Source of the DNA: Aliiroseovarius sediminis | GTDB lineage: Bacteria > Pseudomonadota > Alphaproteobacteria > Rhodobacterales > Rhodobacteraceae | Assembly (NCBI RefSeq): GCF_022678485.1 | Contig: NZ_JALBYP010000025.1 | Location: 1 to 64,000 of the forward strand | Length of the DNA stretch: 64,000 nt | Direction of reading: 5' to 3' | Shown here: positions 51,223 to 59,788 of the stretch, piece after piece | Layout: each line of letters begins with the position of its first letter | Position numbering within the stretch: position 1 is the stretch's first letter | Position numbers and translations under genes: made by a program | Notes under the pieces: generated by a model | Database searches by the model: none | What the model was told of the DNA's origin: nothing | The model's input: only the letters and a program-made list of their open reading frames with translations

Positions 51223-52182
51223 ATGCTGAACAAGATTGTAGGAGGAGTTGTCGCGACCCTGATGATGGCGGGCGTGGCCAGTGCCGAGAAGGTCCTGACC
51301 TTCGGCACACAGGAAAACGAAGCGTCGCCGATGTATCAGGGCATGGTCGCGATGAACGACGCGCTCAAGGATGTATCTGGCGGCGAAATGTCGCTGAAGC
51401 TGTTTGCATCCTCGACGCTGGGTGACTTCAAGGCGATGGTCGCGCAGGCACAGGCGGGCGAACTTGATCTGGTCATGACCGGCTATCCCGACATGAGCTA
51501 TATCATCCCCGAGCTGAAGCTGATCGGCGCGCCCTATGTGGTGTCCGATTTCGATCACCTGAAAGAGCTGATCGCCGGAGAATTCGGTCAGAAGATGGAC
51601 GAAGCTTTCACAAAGCAAGGCGTCAAGGTGATGGATGTCTGGTATCTGGGCACACGTCAGACGACCTCGAACCGGCCTATCAATTCGGTCGAGGATATGG
51701 AAGGCCTGCGTCTGCGCACGCCAAACGTCCCGTTCCTGATCGCCTTTGCTGAAAACACCGGCGCATCGCCCGCCCCGGTCGCGTTCGCCGAAGTATATTT
51801 GGCGCTGCAGACCAACCAAGTCGATGCGCAGGAAAATCCCCTGCCCACCATCGAGGCGATGAAGTTCTATGAAGTACAGGACCACATTGCGCTGACCAGT
51901 CACTTTGTTGCGTCGGCAGCCATTCAGGTCGGTATGCCCACATGGGACAACCTGACCGATCAGGAAAAGGAATGGCTGAACGAGGCGATCGCGAAGGGTG
52001 GCGAAGTTGCCAACAAGATCGTCATGGATAAGGAAGAAAGCCTGATTGCCGACTTCGAAGCTAAGGGACTGACAATCACGCGGCCTGATACCGGTCCGTT
52101 CCGTGATGCCATGCAGCCCTATTACGACGAGTTGGAAGCCCAGTTCGGCGAAGGCAGCATCAGCGCGCTGTTCAAGAAATAA
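51223..52182 (+). CDS. siaP: Sialic acid TRAP transporter substrate-binding protein (SiaP)
   Basis: A 319-residue DctP-family protein with a signal peptide (residues 1-21, ending VASAEK). It has the SiaP features GTRQTTSNR, LRLRTPN (the Arg that binds the sialic acid carboxylate) and LQTNQVDAQENPL. Resemblance to well-studied SiaP proteins is close throughout, which makes the substrate assignment stronger than for most TRAP binders. It follows nanR by 75 bases with a good AGGAGAG site and starts the uptake operon. Confidence 0.88.
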   Translation: MLNKIVGGVVATLMMAGVASAEKVLTFGTQENEASPMYQGMVAMNDALKDVSGGEMSLKLFASSTLGDFKAMVAQAQAGELDLVMTGYPDMSYIIPELKLIGAPYVVSDFDHLKELIAGEFGQKMDEAFTKQGVKVMDVWYLGTRQTTSNRPINSVEDMEGLRLRTPNVPFLIAFAENTGASPAPVAFAEVYLALQTNQVDAQENPLPTIEAMKFYEVQDHIALTSHFVASAAIQVGMPTWDNLTDQEKEWLNEAIAKGGEVANKIVMDKEESLIADFEAKGLTITRPDTGPFRDAMQPYYDELEAQFGEGSISALFKK

Positions 52183-52242
52183 GACAGTCGGCGCGCCGGT
52201 CCGTCCGGCGCGCTGCGACCCTTCAGGAAGGCAGGATCGGGC

Positions 52243-52734
52243 ATGCGCGAATATCGGAAATACAGCATCGAGGGATATGCCGCGACGGTTCTGTTCCTTG
52301 GGTTGATCATAGTCGTTTTGTTACAGGTATTTGGCCGCACAGGCCTGTTTTCGGCCCCCGTTTGGACTGAAGAATTGGCCCGGTGGATATGGGTCTGGAT
52401 GGCCTTCATCGCCACCGGCGAAGCCGAGAGGCAGAACGCTCAGTTGCGTATGGGCATTCTGGTCGAGGCCATCATGGGCCGATCCCGTTTCATCCTGTTT
52501 ACGCTGATCGACCTTGTCTACCTGATCGTCACCTGCAACCTGCTTTGGATCGGTTACAAGACCGTCATGCGTACCTGGTATAACGAAAGCGTCACGCTGC
52601 CGTTCTCGGACGCGGTGCTTTACGCCTCTTATCCCATTGCGGCGCTGTTCATCATCTGGCGCGTCGCGGCCCGCATCCGGTGGCAGATCGCCAATCGTCG
52701 CCCGTTTAACTTCCGTGCGGAGGACGCCCAATGA
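52243..52734 (+). CDS. siaQ: TRAP transporter small membrane subunit (SiaQ)
   Basis: A 163-residue DctQ-family protein with four hydrophobic segments and the family motif WTEELARWIWVWMAFIATGEA (residues about 43-63). It bridges the binding protein and the large permease. The gene overlaps siaM by four bases. Confidence 0.88.
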   Translation: MREYRKYSIEGYAATVLFLGLIIVVLLQVFGRTGLFSAPVWTEELARWIWVWMAFIATGEAERQNAQLRMGILVEAIMGRSRFILFTLIDLVYLIVTCNLLWIGYKTVMRTWYNESVTLPFSDAVLYASYPIAALFIIWRVAARIRWQIANRRPFNFRAEDAQ

Positions 52735-54005
52735 TCCTGCTTATCGTTTGTTCGGTCTGGCTGCTGATGGTGTTTGTCGGTGTGCCGATCGGGATCGCCA
52801 TGATACTGGTATCCATAGGTTATTTCTATCACACCGGAATGGGAATGGCCTTTGCCGTGCAGCGCATGGTGGACGGGCTGAACAGCTTTCCCATGCTGGC
52901 GGTGCCGCTGTTCCTTCTGGCCGCGGCCATCTTGAATTCGGCCGGTATCACCAACCACCTTTTCGGCTTTGCGCGCGCCCTTGTCGGGCGGTTTACCGGC
53001 GGGTTGGGGCATGTGAACGTTCTGGCATCCCTGTTTTTTTCCGGCATGTCCGGGTCGGCTGTGGCCGATGCGGGCGGGCTGGGCAAGATGGAAATCAAGG
53101 CAATGCGCGATGCGGGCTATGACGACTCCTTCTCGGGCTCTGTCACCGCTGCGTCTTCGATGATCGGACCATTGGTTCCGCCCTCGATCACCATGGTTCT
53201 TTATGGCGTAATTTCAAATACTTCTATTGGGAAGTTGTTTTTGGGCGGTGTCGTGCCTGGCTTCCTCTGCGCCGGTGCGTTGATGGTGATGGTCTATGTG
53301 TTGGCCAAACGGCGTGACTATCCCCGTGATCCTATCCAGACGCGCGGCGAAGTCGGGCGCCTGTTCATGAAATCCTTCCCCGCGCTGCTGACCCCGATGG
53401 TTATCGTGGGCGGGATCTTCAGCGGTCTGTTTTCCCCGACCGAAGCGGCCGCTGTTACCGTGCTTTATGCCATCCTGATCGACCTGATCTTCTATCGTGA
53501 ACTGACGTTCCGCCGGTTCTTCGACGCGGTGTACGAGACCGCCGTGACCTCGGCCACCATCGGCACGATCATCGCGGGCGTATCGGTGCTGGGCTTCGTG
53601 CTGGCCCGCGAACAAGCGCCGCAGCAAATCGCCAGCTTTTTTCTGTCTTTCGTGGATAGCCCGCTGAGCTTCCTGATTGCGGTCAATGTGATGATCTTCG
53701 TTCTTGGCGCGTTTATCGAGACTTTGGCGATCCTTTTGATCGTCGTGCCGGTCCTGATCCCGCTGGCGCTGGGCTTTGGCATCGACCCTGTGCATTTCGG
53801 CATCATCGTGGTGTTGAACCTGATGATCTCGACCCTGACGCCGCCGATGGGCATGTCACTGTTTGTCGTCGCCCAAGTGGGCGAGATCGAGTATCACAAA
53901 CTGGCGCGTGCGATCCTGCCGTGGCTGATCCCGCCGCTGATCGTGCTGACGCTTGTGTGTATCTTCCCCATCCTCGCCACCGGCCTTCCCAACCTGATGC
54001 AGTGA
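52731..54005 (+). CDS. siaM: TRAP transporter large membrane subunit (SiaM)
   Basis: A 424-residue DctM-family permease with about 12 hydrophobic segments. Landmarks are NSFPMLAVPLFLLAA, MSGSAVADAGGLG and the TPPMGMSLFVVAQ loop. It uses the sodium gradient to import sialic acid handed over by SiaP. It is separate from SiaQ, whereas some bacteria have both fused. nanE follows after two bases. Confidence 0.9.
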   Translation: MILLIVCSVWLLMVFVGVPIGIAMILVSIGYFYHTGMGMAFAVQRMVDGLNSFPMLAVPLFLLAAAILNSAGITNHLFGFARALVGRFTGGLGHVNVLASLFFSGMSGSAVADAGGLGKMEIKAMRDAGYDDSFSGSVTAASSMIGPLVPPSITMVLYGVISNTSIGKLFLGGVVPGFLCAGALMVMVYVLAKRRDYPRDPIQTRGEVGRLFMKSFPALLTPMVIVGGIFSGLFSPTEAAAVTVLYAILIDLIFYRELTFRRFFDAVYETAVTSATIGTIIAGVSVLGFVLAREQAPQQIASFFLSFVDSPLSFLIAVNVMIFVLGAFIETLAILLIVVPVLIPLALGFGIDPVHFGIIVVLNLMISTLTPPMGMSLFVVAQVGEIEYHKLARAILPWLIPPLIVLTLVCIFPILATGLPNLMQ

Positions 54006-54007
54006 CC

Positions 54008-54685
54008 ATGACAATTCTAAACGCTTTGAAGAACGGCTTTGTTGCCTCGTGCCAGCCTGTAACCGGTGGGCCGATGGACCACACCGACATCATAGTCGCC
54101 ATGGCGCGGGCCGCAGTGGATGGAGGCGCCAGTGGCTTGCGCATCGAAGGGGCGGACAACCTGCGCGCTGTGCGCGCCGCTGTGTCGGTGCCGATCATCG
54201 GGATCGTCAAGCGTGACTTGGCCGATACACCGGTGCGGATCACGCCGTCCGTCGCGGACGCCGTTGCCTTGGTGCAGGCAGGCGCAGACATCGTTGCTTA
54301 TGATGGCACCACCCGCCCGATGATTGACCCGCACGCGGATGTTCTGCGCGCGATTTCCAAGGGCGGGGCACTGGCAATGGCCGATTGTTCGACCGTGCAG
54401 GATGCAAAGATCGCCGTCGACGCGGGGGCGGCGATCATTGGCACCACATTATCGGGCTATACCGACGAGACACAGACCGACAGCACCGACCCGGATTTTG
54501 CACTGGTCGCGGAGTTCGCAAAGCTTGCCGCCTTTGTCATGGCCGAGGGGCGATACAACGCGCCCGATCTTGCCCGCCGTGCGATTGAAGCCGGGGCTGA
54601 TTGCGTCACCGTCGGCAGCGCCATCACTCGTGTCGAGCACATCGCCCAATGGTTCGCGGACGCCGTTCGCAGCGCCACGGCATGA
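54008..54685 (+). CDS. nanE: N-acetylmannosamine-6-phosphate 2-epimerase (NanE)
   Basis: A 225-residue TIM-barrel epimerase with SCQPVTGGPMDHTDI near the start, IGIVKRDLADTPVRITPS with the catalytic Lys, and CVTVGSAITRVEHI at the phosphate-binding end. It turns ManNAc-6-phosphate into GlcNAc-6-phosphate. The ATG at 54008 is two bases after siaM; the stop overlaps the nanK start (ATGA). Confidence 0.92.
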   Translation: MTILNALKNGFVASCQPVTGGPMDHTDIIVAMARAAVDGGASGLRIEGADNLRAVRAAVSVPIIGIVKRDLADTPVRITPSVADAVALVQAGADIVAYDGTTRPMIDPHADVLRAISKGGALAMADCSTVQDAKIAVDAGAAIIGTTLSGYTDETQTDSTDPDFALVAEFAKLAAFVMAEGRYNAPDLARRAIEAGADCVTVGSAITRVEHIAQWFADAVRSATA

Positions 54686-55587
54686 GCACAGACATGCCGA
54701 ATGAACGCCCCAGCGGGATTGCGCTGGACCTTGGTGGCACCAAGATCGCGGCGGCTCGTATCCGTGATGGCGTGGTGATCCAGCGTTTGATGCAGTCGAC
54801 GGATGGCGCGGGCACGCCTGAAAGCCACGTCGCGCGCATGTTCGAAATGGCCCGGGATCTGGGGCTGACAGCAGATGACCGCATCGGCATGGCCGTCACA
54901 GGCCGCATTGACGCGGCGGGCTTTTGGCACGCGGTGAACGCCGCGACGCTGACCGATGTGCAGAACGCCAATCTTCTGGACCTTGCACAGACGGCCTTTG
55001 GTCGCCCAGTGCCAATCCTGAACGATGCGCTTGCCGCCGCGCTTGCCGAATACCGGTTTGGGGCAGGCCAGGGCAGCCGGGCAATGGCATACATTACTGT
55101 CTCGACCGGGGTCGGGGGCGGGATCGTGATGGATGGGCGACCGCTTGTCACCGACAGCGGGCTGGTCGGCCATGTGGGGTTCAGCACCTCGCGCCTCTCG
55201 TCGCGTCGCTGCGGCAGCGGTCGGATCGGAACGGTTGAAAGCGTCGCCGGTGGCCGTGCCATCGCCGCTATCGCAGCCGGGCGGGGGCACCGGGTCAGCA
55301 CCGCGAAAGAGGTGTTCGGCCACTGGCGTGCTGGCGACGCCTGGGCTGTCGAGATTGTCGATACCGCCGCCGCTGCGATCGCCGAATTGATCGGCAACTT
55401 GACCGCCATCCTGGGACTCGACCGTGTGGTGCTGGGGGGGAGCATCGGCCTGGCCGACGGGTTTGCAGGGCGCGTGCGCCACTTCATTGCCGACGAGCCC
55501 GTACTGTTCCGTGCGGAGGTCACGACCGCGGGTTTGGAACAGGATTCTGTGCTGTTGGGCGCGCTGGTCGGGCGGGGCGAAAGCTAG
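54682..55587 (+). CDS. nanK: N-acetylmannosamine kinase (ROK family, NanK-like)
   Basis: A 301-residue ROK kinase with ALDLGGTKIAAARI (phosphate-binding loop) and VSTGVGGGIVMDG. The usual ROK zinc site (H ... C-x-C-G-x-x-G-C-x-E) is incomplete. His and the first Cys are present (GHVGF and RCGSGRIGTVES), but the second and third Cys are Ser and Thr. The position in the operon fits phosphorylation of ManNAc before NanE acts. NagA and NagB, needed to finish the pathway, are not in the window. Confidence 0.85.
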   Translation: MSTDMPNERPSGIALDLGGTKIAAARIRDGVVIQRLMQSTDGAGTPESHVARMFEMARDLGLTADDRIGMAVTGRIDAAGFWHAVNAATLTDVQNANLLDLAQTAFGRPVPILNDALAAALAEYRFGAGQGSRAMAYITVSTGVGGGIVMDGRPLVTDSGLVGHVGFSTSRLSSRRCGSGRIGTVESVAGGRAIAAIAAGRGHRVSTAKEVFGHWRAGDAWAVEIVDTAAAAIAELIGNLTAILGLDRVVLGGSIGLADGFAGRVRHFIADEPVLFRAEVTTAGLEQDSVLLGALVGRGES

Positions 55588-55593
55588 ACCCAG

Positions 55594-56325
55594 TTACAAG
55601 ACCGACGCCAGAAACGCCCGTGTGCGTTCTGTTTTCGGGGCCGTGAAGATCTGCTCGGGCGGGCCGTCCTCGATGATCTTGCCGCTGTCGAGTACGCAGA
55701 CGCGATCTGCGGCCTCGCGGGCAAAGCCCATTTCATGGGTGGCCAGGATCATTGTCATTTTCTGGGCTTTCAGCTTCAAAAGCACATCCAGAACCTCGCT
55801 GACCAATTCGGGGTCAAGGGCTGATGTCACCTCGTCAAACAGCATGATACTGGGGCGCATGGCAAGGGCGCGGACGATGGCGACGCGCTGTTGCTGACCA
55901 CCGGACAACTGGTCGGGATAGGCGTGCATCCGGTCTTTCAGATTGAAGCCTTCAAACAGTTGCGTGACCTCGGGCAGCAGGTCCTTCTTCGACTTCCTGA
56001 ACACGCGTGACGGTGCCAAAAGCACGTTTTCCAGCGCGGTCATATGTGGAAACAGGTTGAAGCTTTGAAAGACCAACCCGATCTTGCGCCGGATGGGTTG
56101 CGGGGCGACATCAGGCAGCGAGATATCCTGCCCGTCGAACCAGATCGCACCTTCATCAATCGGTTCCAGCAGGTTGATCGTGCGCAGAAGCGTCGACTTG
56201 CCGGACCCGGACGCACCAATCAGGCAGATCATCTCGCCTTCACTCACATCAAGATCGACACCGCACAGCACCTCGGTCGGGCCGAAGGATTTTGTGACGT
56301 TGGACAGTTTAAGGATCGACATCAA
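55594..56325 (-). CDS. Polar amino acid ABC transporter ATPase
   Basis: A 243-residue ATPase of the GlnQ/HisP type: Walker [16 protein letters not shown], signature [15 protein letters not shown], Walker [14 protein letters not shown]. It overlaps the permease gene by four bases and ends six bases from the converging nanK gene. Together the three genes form a complete amino-acid importer. Confidence 0.9.
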   Translation of the reverse strand: MMSILKLSNVTKSFGPTEVLCGVDLDVSEGEMICLIGASGSGKSTLLRTINLLEPIDEGAIWFDGQDISLPDVAPQPIRRKIGLVFQSFNLFPHMTALENVLLAPSRVFRKSKKDLLPEVTQLFEGFNLKDRMHAYPDQLSGGQQQRVAIVRALAMRPSIMLFDEVTSALDPELVSEVLDVLLKLKAQKMTMILATHEMGFAREAADRVCVLDSGKIIEDGPPEQIFTAPKTERTRAFLASVL

Positions 56326-57152
56326 CTGCGCGCCTTGTTTTGCTTGGCGATCAGGTAATCAGCAAAGCGGGTCACGGGGATCGTGACTGCCAGAAAGATG
56401 ATCGCAGCCCCAACATAAGGGGTGAAATTCGCCAGAAGGGATTTGTGCACGCCCGCTTGGCGCAACAGCTCGACCGGGCCGATGAACGACAGAAGCGCCA
56501 CGTCCTTTTGCAAGGCGACCAGCATGTTCATATTGGCTGGCACCACGCGGCGGATTGCCTGAGGCAGCACCACATAGCGCATGATGTCAGTATGCGACAG
56601 ACCCAACGACTTGGCCGCCGCCCGCTGGCTTTCATGCACGCTTTCGATGCCGGTGCGGAAAATCTCGGCGACATAGGCGGAATAGGTCAGGATCAGCGCG
56701 AGCGATCCCCAGATATAGGGGCTGTTCCAAGGGCGTTGCAGGCCCAGACCCGGCACCCCGAAGCCGATGAGGAACACGATCAGAATGACCGGAACGCCCC
56801 TGAAGATATCGGTGTAGAGCACCCCGAATATACGCAGCGGAAACAACGCGGGCGCCCGTGCGTCGCGGCACAGCGCAATCAGCAGACCGATGATTGCGAT
56901 TATTGGGGTGCACCACAGGAAGATCGCAACATCCCAGCGAAAGGCGGCCAGCAGAGATGGGAAGGTCTTTACCAAGATCTCCCAATTGAAGAAACTGGCA
57001 CGGACGCGGTCCCAACCCGGCGATAGGGGCACGATAACCATGATCAGCGTCACCACAATCGCGGTGCTGATGGTCGCCACCGCAACGGACTTTCGGCGCG
57101 CTTTCTGCTCGTGGATTTGGCGGGCCGTTAGGCCCGCGCTTGCATGTTTCAT
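56322..57152 (-). CDS. Polar amino acid ABC transporter permease
   Basis: A 276-residue HisM/GlnP-type permease with the EAA loop [20 protein letters not shown] and four to five hydrophobic segments. The ATG at 57152 removes a 17-residue upstream extension that lacks resemblance. With only one permease gene, the channel is probably a homodimer. Confidence 0.88.
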   Translation of the reverse strand: MKHASAGLTARQIHEQKARRKSVAVATISTAIVVTLIMVIVPLSPGWDRVRASFFNWEILVKTFPSLLAAFRWDVAIFLWCTPIIAIIGLLIALCRDARAPALFPLRIFGVLYTDIFRGVPVILIVFLIGFGVPGLGLQRPWNSPYIWGSLALILTYSAYVAEIFRTGIESVHESQRAAAKSLGLSHTDIMRYVVLPQAIRRVVPANMNMLVALQKDVALLSFIGPVELLRQAGVHKSLLANFTPYVGAAIIFLAVTIPVTRFADYLIAKQNKARS

Positions 57153-57163
57153 CGGTAAAGTCG

Positions 57164-57985
57164 TTATTTGATCAGCGGAACGCCGGTGGTTTCCTGCAGC
57201 CATTCGGCCTCGATTGCGTCAAGGGTGCCGTCGTCCTTCATTGCCACCAGTGCGTCGTCCACGCAGGGCTTAAGGGGGCTGCCTTTTTCCATCAGGATGC
57301 CGAACTGGTCGGGATTCTCGGTGCGGTCGGCGGGGAACTGACCCAAAAGCGCGCCGTCGTCCAACGTTACGGCGCTGAGGTAAAGCGCGGTCGGCAGATC
57401 AAACAGGGCCGCGTCGATTTGGTTGGCTTTCATCGCCTCGACTACGTTTACGTTGTCGTCGTAAAGCAGGGGCGTTTGATCGGGCGCAATCAACGCCATT
57501 ACGGTTTCCAGCGCCGTGGTGCCCGCCATCACGCCCCATTTCAGCGACTTGAGCGAGTCGATTGCAGCCGTTGCGCCCGCCTCGATCACCGGTTGGCGCA
57601 CCAGAACCGCCATTGCGGCGGAATAATAGGGGTCCGAGAAATCCACGACCTTTTCGCGATCAGCCGTGATCGAGACCTGTTGCAGGTTGATGTCGAACTC
57701 TTTCGCTCCGGGCTGGATCGACTGGTCGAATGAGGCGCGGGTCCACGCCACGGCGTCCTTGCCAAACCCCATCCGCTTGGCGACCTCATAGGCCACGGCG
57801 GCCTCGTATCCCGCGCCGCTGGCAGGGTCGTTATCCATCACCCACGGATAATAGGCCGGGTTGCCGGTGGCGATGGTCAGAACATCCGCTGTCAGGGTTT
57901 TTCCATCTGCGCATTGGGTGTCGGCGAACACGGGTGTCGCCCCCAGAAGGCTGAACATCAGGGCTGTCGTGAAAATCGGTTTCAT
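57164..57985 (-). CDS. Amino acid ABC transporter substrate-binding protein
   Basis: A 273-residue periplasmic protein (SBP_bac_3 type). It has a signal peptide ending near VFADTQ, the motif YYPWVMDNDPASGAGYEAAV at the ligand site, and EFDINLQQVSITADREKVV. The binding-site residues do not reveal which amino acid is taken up. It is the first gene of a three-gene operon, 11 bases before the permease. Confidence 0.88.
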   Translation of the reverse strand: MKPIFTTALMFSLLGATPVFADTQCADGKTLTADVLTIATGNPAYYPWVMDNDPASGAGYEAAVAYEVAKRMGFGKDAVAWTRASFDQSIQPGAKEFDINLQQVSITADREKVVDFSDPYYSAAMAVLVRQPVIEAGATAAIDSLKSLKWGVMAGTTALETVMALIAPDQTPLLYDDNVNVVEAMKANQIDAALFDLPTALYLSAVTLDDGALLGQFPADRTENPDQFGILMEKGSPLKPCVDDALVAMKDDGTLDAIEAEWLQETTGVPLIK

Positions 57986-58167
57986 ATGAGTCTCCAATTG
58001 GATGGCAGGGCGAGTGTATGGCGGGGGCCTTGGAAGTGTCCAGATCAACCTGTCCGCTGGGCCGCGCATTTGGGGTGTTTTCGGCTCTGGTATTCGTAGC
58101 CTGGCGCGCTTTATGCTTGCCCGGTCGCGCGACTGGCGTGTGACGATTACAAGGGGCAGACAGACGG

Positions 58168-58929
58168 ATGCGATGGATCAAACGGTGGACACGTTCGAAG
58201 CCTGCCAGCGATGCGGGCGGTTTCGATGCCCCAATTGCGCCGGCTGCCCCTTTTTGCGCGGTGGGCGACATTCACGGGCGGGCAGATCTGCTGGAGGCGG
58301 CCCTGGCCCGCATCAACGTGAGCTGTGCGGGGCAAACGATTGTATTCGGGGGGGATTACATAGATCGCGGCCCCGACAGCGCAAGGGTTCTGCATCGCCT
58401 GTATGCCCAGCAAAATAAGTTTCCAGCCGATGTGGTCTGCCTTTCTGGCAATCACGAGGATATGATGTTGGGCTTTTTGGATGACCCACAGCGCCTGCAC
58501 GATGTCTGGCTGAGAAACGGCGGCGATGCGACCTTGCGCAGCTTTGGCGTCACGCCACCAGAGGGCGCTGCCAACCCCGAACAGGTGACCAATATCCGCG
58601 ATGCGCTGCTGCATGCTATCGGGCCGGAATTGCTGGCCTGGCTGCGAAACCTGCCCACGCTTTGGCAGTCGGGCAACGTGTGGGTGACACATGCGGGCGC
58701 GGACCCTATGGTGGACATGGGCCGTCAGGACCGCGCGGCCCTTTTGTGGGGGCACCCGGATTTTCGCAAAATCCCGCGCAGCGACGGACAATGGATCGTG
58801 CATGGCCATACTATCGTGCCCGAGGTCCGCATCCGCGCGGGTCGTATTTCCATCGACACTGGCGCCTATCGCACGGCGAGGTTGTCGGTGGTTTGTATCA
58901 CCGACAAGGGGATCGAGGTTCTAAGTTGA
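58168..58929 (+). CDS. Calcineurin-like metallophosphoesterase (PPP family)
   Basis: A 253-residue phosphatase with the full PPP metal motifs: [11 protein letters not shown] (GDxHG), [12 protein letters not shown] (GDxxDRG), [10 protein letters not shown] (GNHE) and later VHGHTIV. Bacterial members dephosphorylate Ser/Thr/Tyr proteins or diadenosine tetraphosphate. The gene stands alone, 128 bases before the exporter operon; no kinase is nearby to suggest a target. Confidence 0.85.
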   Translation: MRWIKRWTRSKPASDAGGFDAPIAPAAPFCAVGDIHGRADLLEAALARINVSCAGQTIVFGGDYIDRGPDSARVLHRLYAQQNKFPADVVCLSGNHEDMMLGFLDDPQRLHDVWLRNGGDATLRSFGVTPPEGAANPEQVTNIRDALLHAIGPELLAWLRNLPTLWQSGNVWVTHAGADPMVDMGRQDRAALLWGHPDFRKIPRSDGQWIVHGHTIVPEVRIRAGRISIDTGAYRTARLSVVCITDKGIEVLS

Positions 58930-59056
58930 CGCAGAGTTGCGACTGCCAATCGCCAACGGCGTGTCGAATTCAGGTTGCAGCGTACGGCAACTGTGCGAAC
59001 ATCGGGCTGGTTCACTGGCTTGCCACAAGCCGCCCCATGCAAAAGCGATCAGCATC

Positions 59057-59788
59057 ATGAACGCCGATCACAGCGCTACCGACCGCGATCCGGTTTACCG
59101 GATGCAGGACTTGACCAAGACCTATCGCACCGAAGCGGTCGAGGTTCACGCCCTGCGCGGCGTCACGGCTGAGCTTCCGGCGGGTGAATTCGTCGTGCTG
59201 CTGGGGGCCTCGGGGTCGGGGAAATCAACGCTTCTGAACATTCTTGGCGGGCTGGATACGGCCACATCAGGCAAGGCGTGGTTCAATGGCCGCGAGCTGA
59301 CCGCAAAAACGGAACGCGAGTTGACCCGCTATCGTCGCGACCATGTGGGGTTCGTGTTCCAGTTCTATAACCTTGTCCCGTCGCTGACTGCCCGCGAAAA
59401 CGTGGCCCTTGTGACCGAGATCGCCGCCAACCCCATGACGCCGGAAGAGGCGTTGGAGCGGGTCAGTCTGGATCACCGCATGGACCATTTTCCGGCCGAA
59501 CTTTCAGGTGGCGAACAGCAACGCGTCGCCATCGCCCGCGCCATCGCCAAGCGGCCCGAGGTGCTGTTATGCGACGAACCCACCGGCGCGCTGGACAGTA
59601 AGACCGGCGTTCAGGTGCTTCAGGCGCTTGACATGATCAACAAGGAACTTGGCACATCGACCCTTGTCATCACGCATAATGCGGGCATTCAGGCGATGGC
59701 GCACCGGGTGGTGTTCCTTGCCGACGGCAACATCTCGGAAATTCGGGAAAACACCGAACGGGTCGACCCCTCGAAGATCGAGTGGTGA
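59057..59788 (+). CDS. MacB/LolD-type ABC exporter ATPase
   Basis: A 243-residue ATPase: Walker [16 protein letters not shown], signature [15 protein letters not shown], Walker [14 protein letters not shown], the last typical for LolD/MacB proteins. I chose the ATG at 59057 ([11 protein letters not shown]). It precedes an FtsX-like permease with a one-base overlap and a HlyD-type adaptor, giving a three-gene export system. Confidence 0.88.
   Translation: MNADHSATDRDPVYRMQDLTKTYRTEAVEVHALRGVTAELPAGEFVVLLGASGSGKSTLLNILGGLDTATSGKAWFNGRELTAKTERELTRYRRDHVGFVFQFYNLVPSLTARENVALVTEIAANPMTPEEALERVSLDHRMDHFPAELSGGEQQRVAIARAIAKRPEVLLCDEPTGALDSKTGVQVLQALDMINKELGTSTLVITHNAGIQAMAHRVVFLADGNISEIRENTERVDPSKIEW

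Noticed and set aside
50257-51903. Long upstream extension of the nanA frame on the minus strand
   Set aside because: It runs antisense through nanR and siaP and has no resemblance to any family; nanA is complete from 50256.
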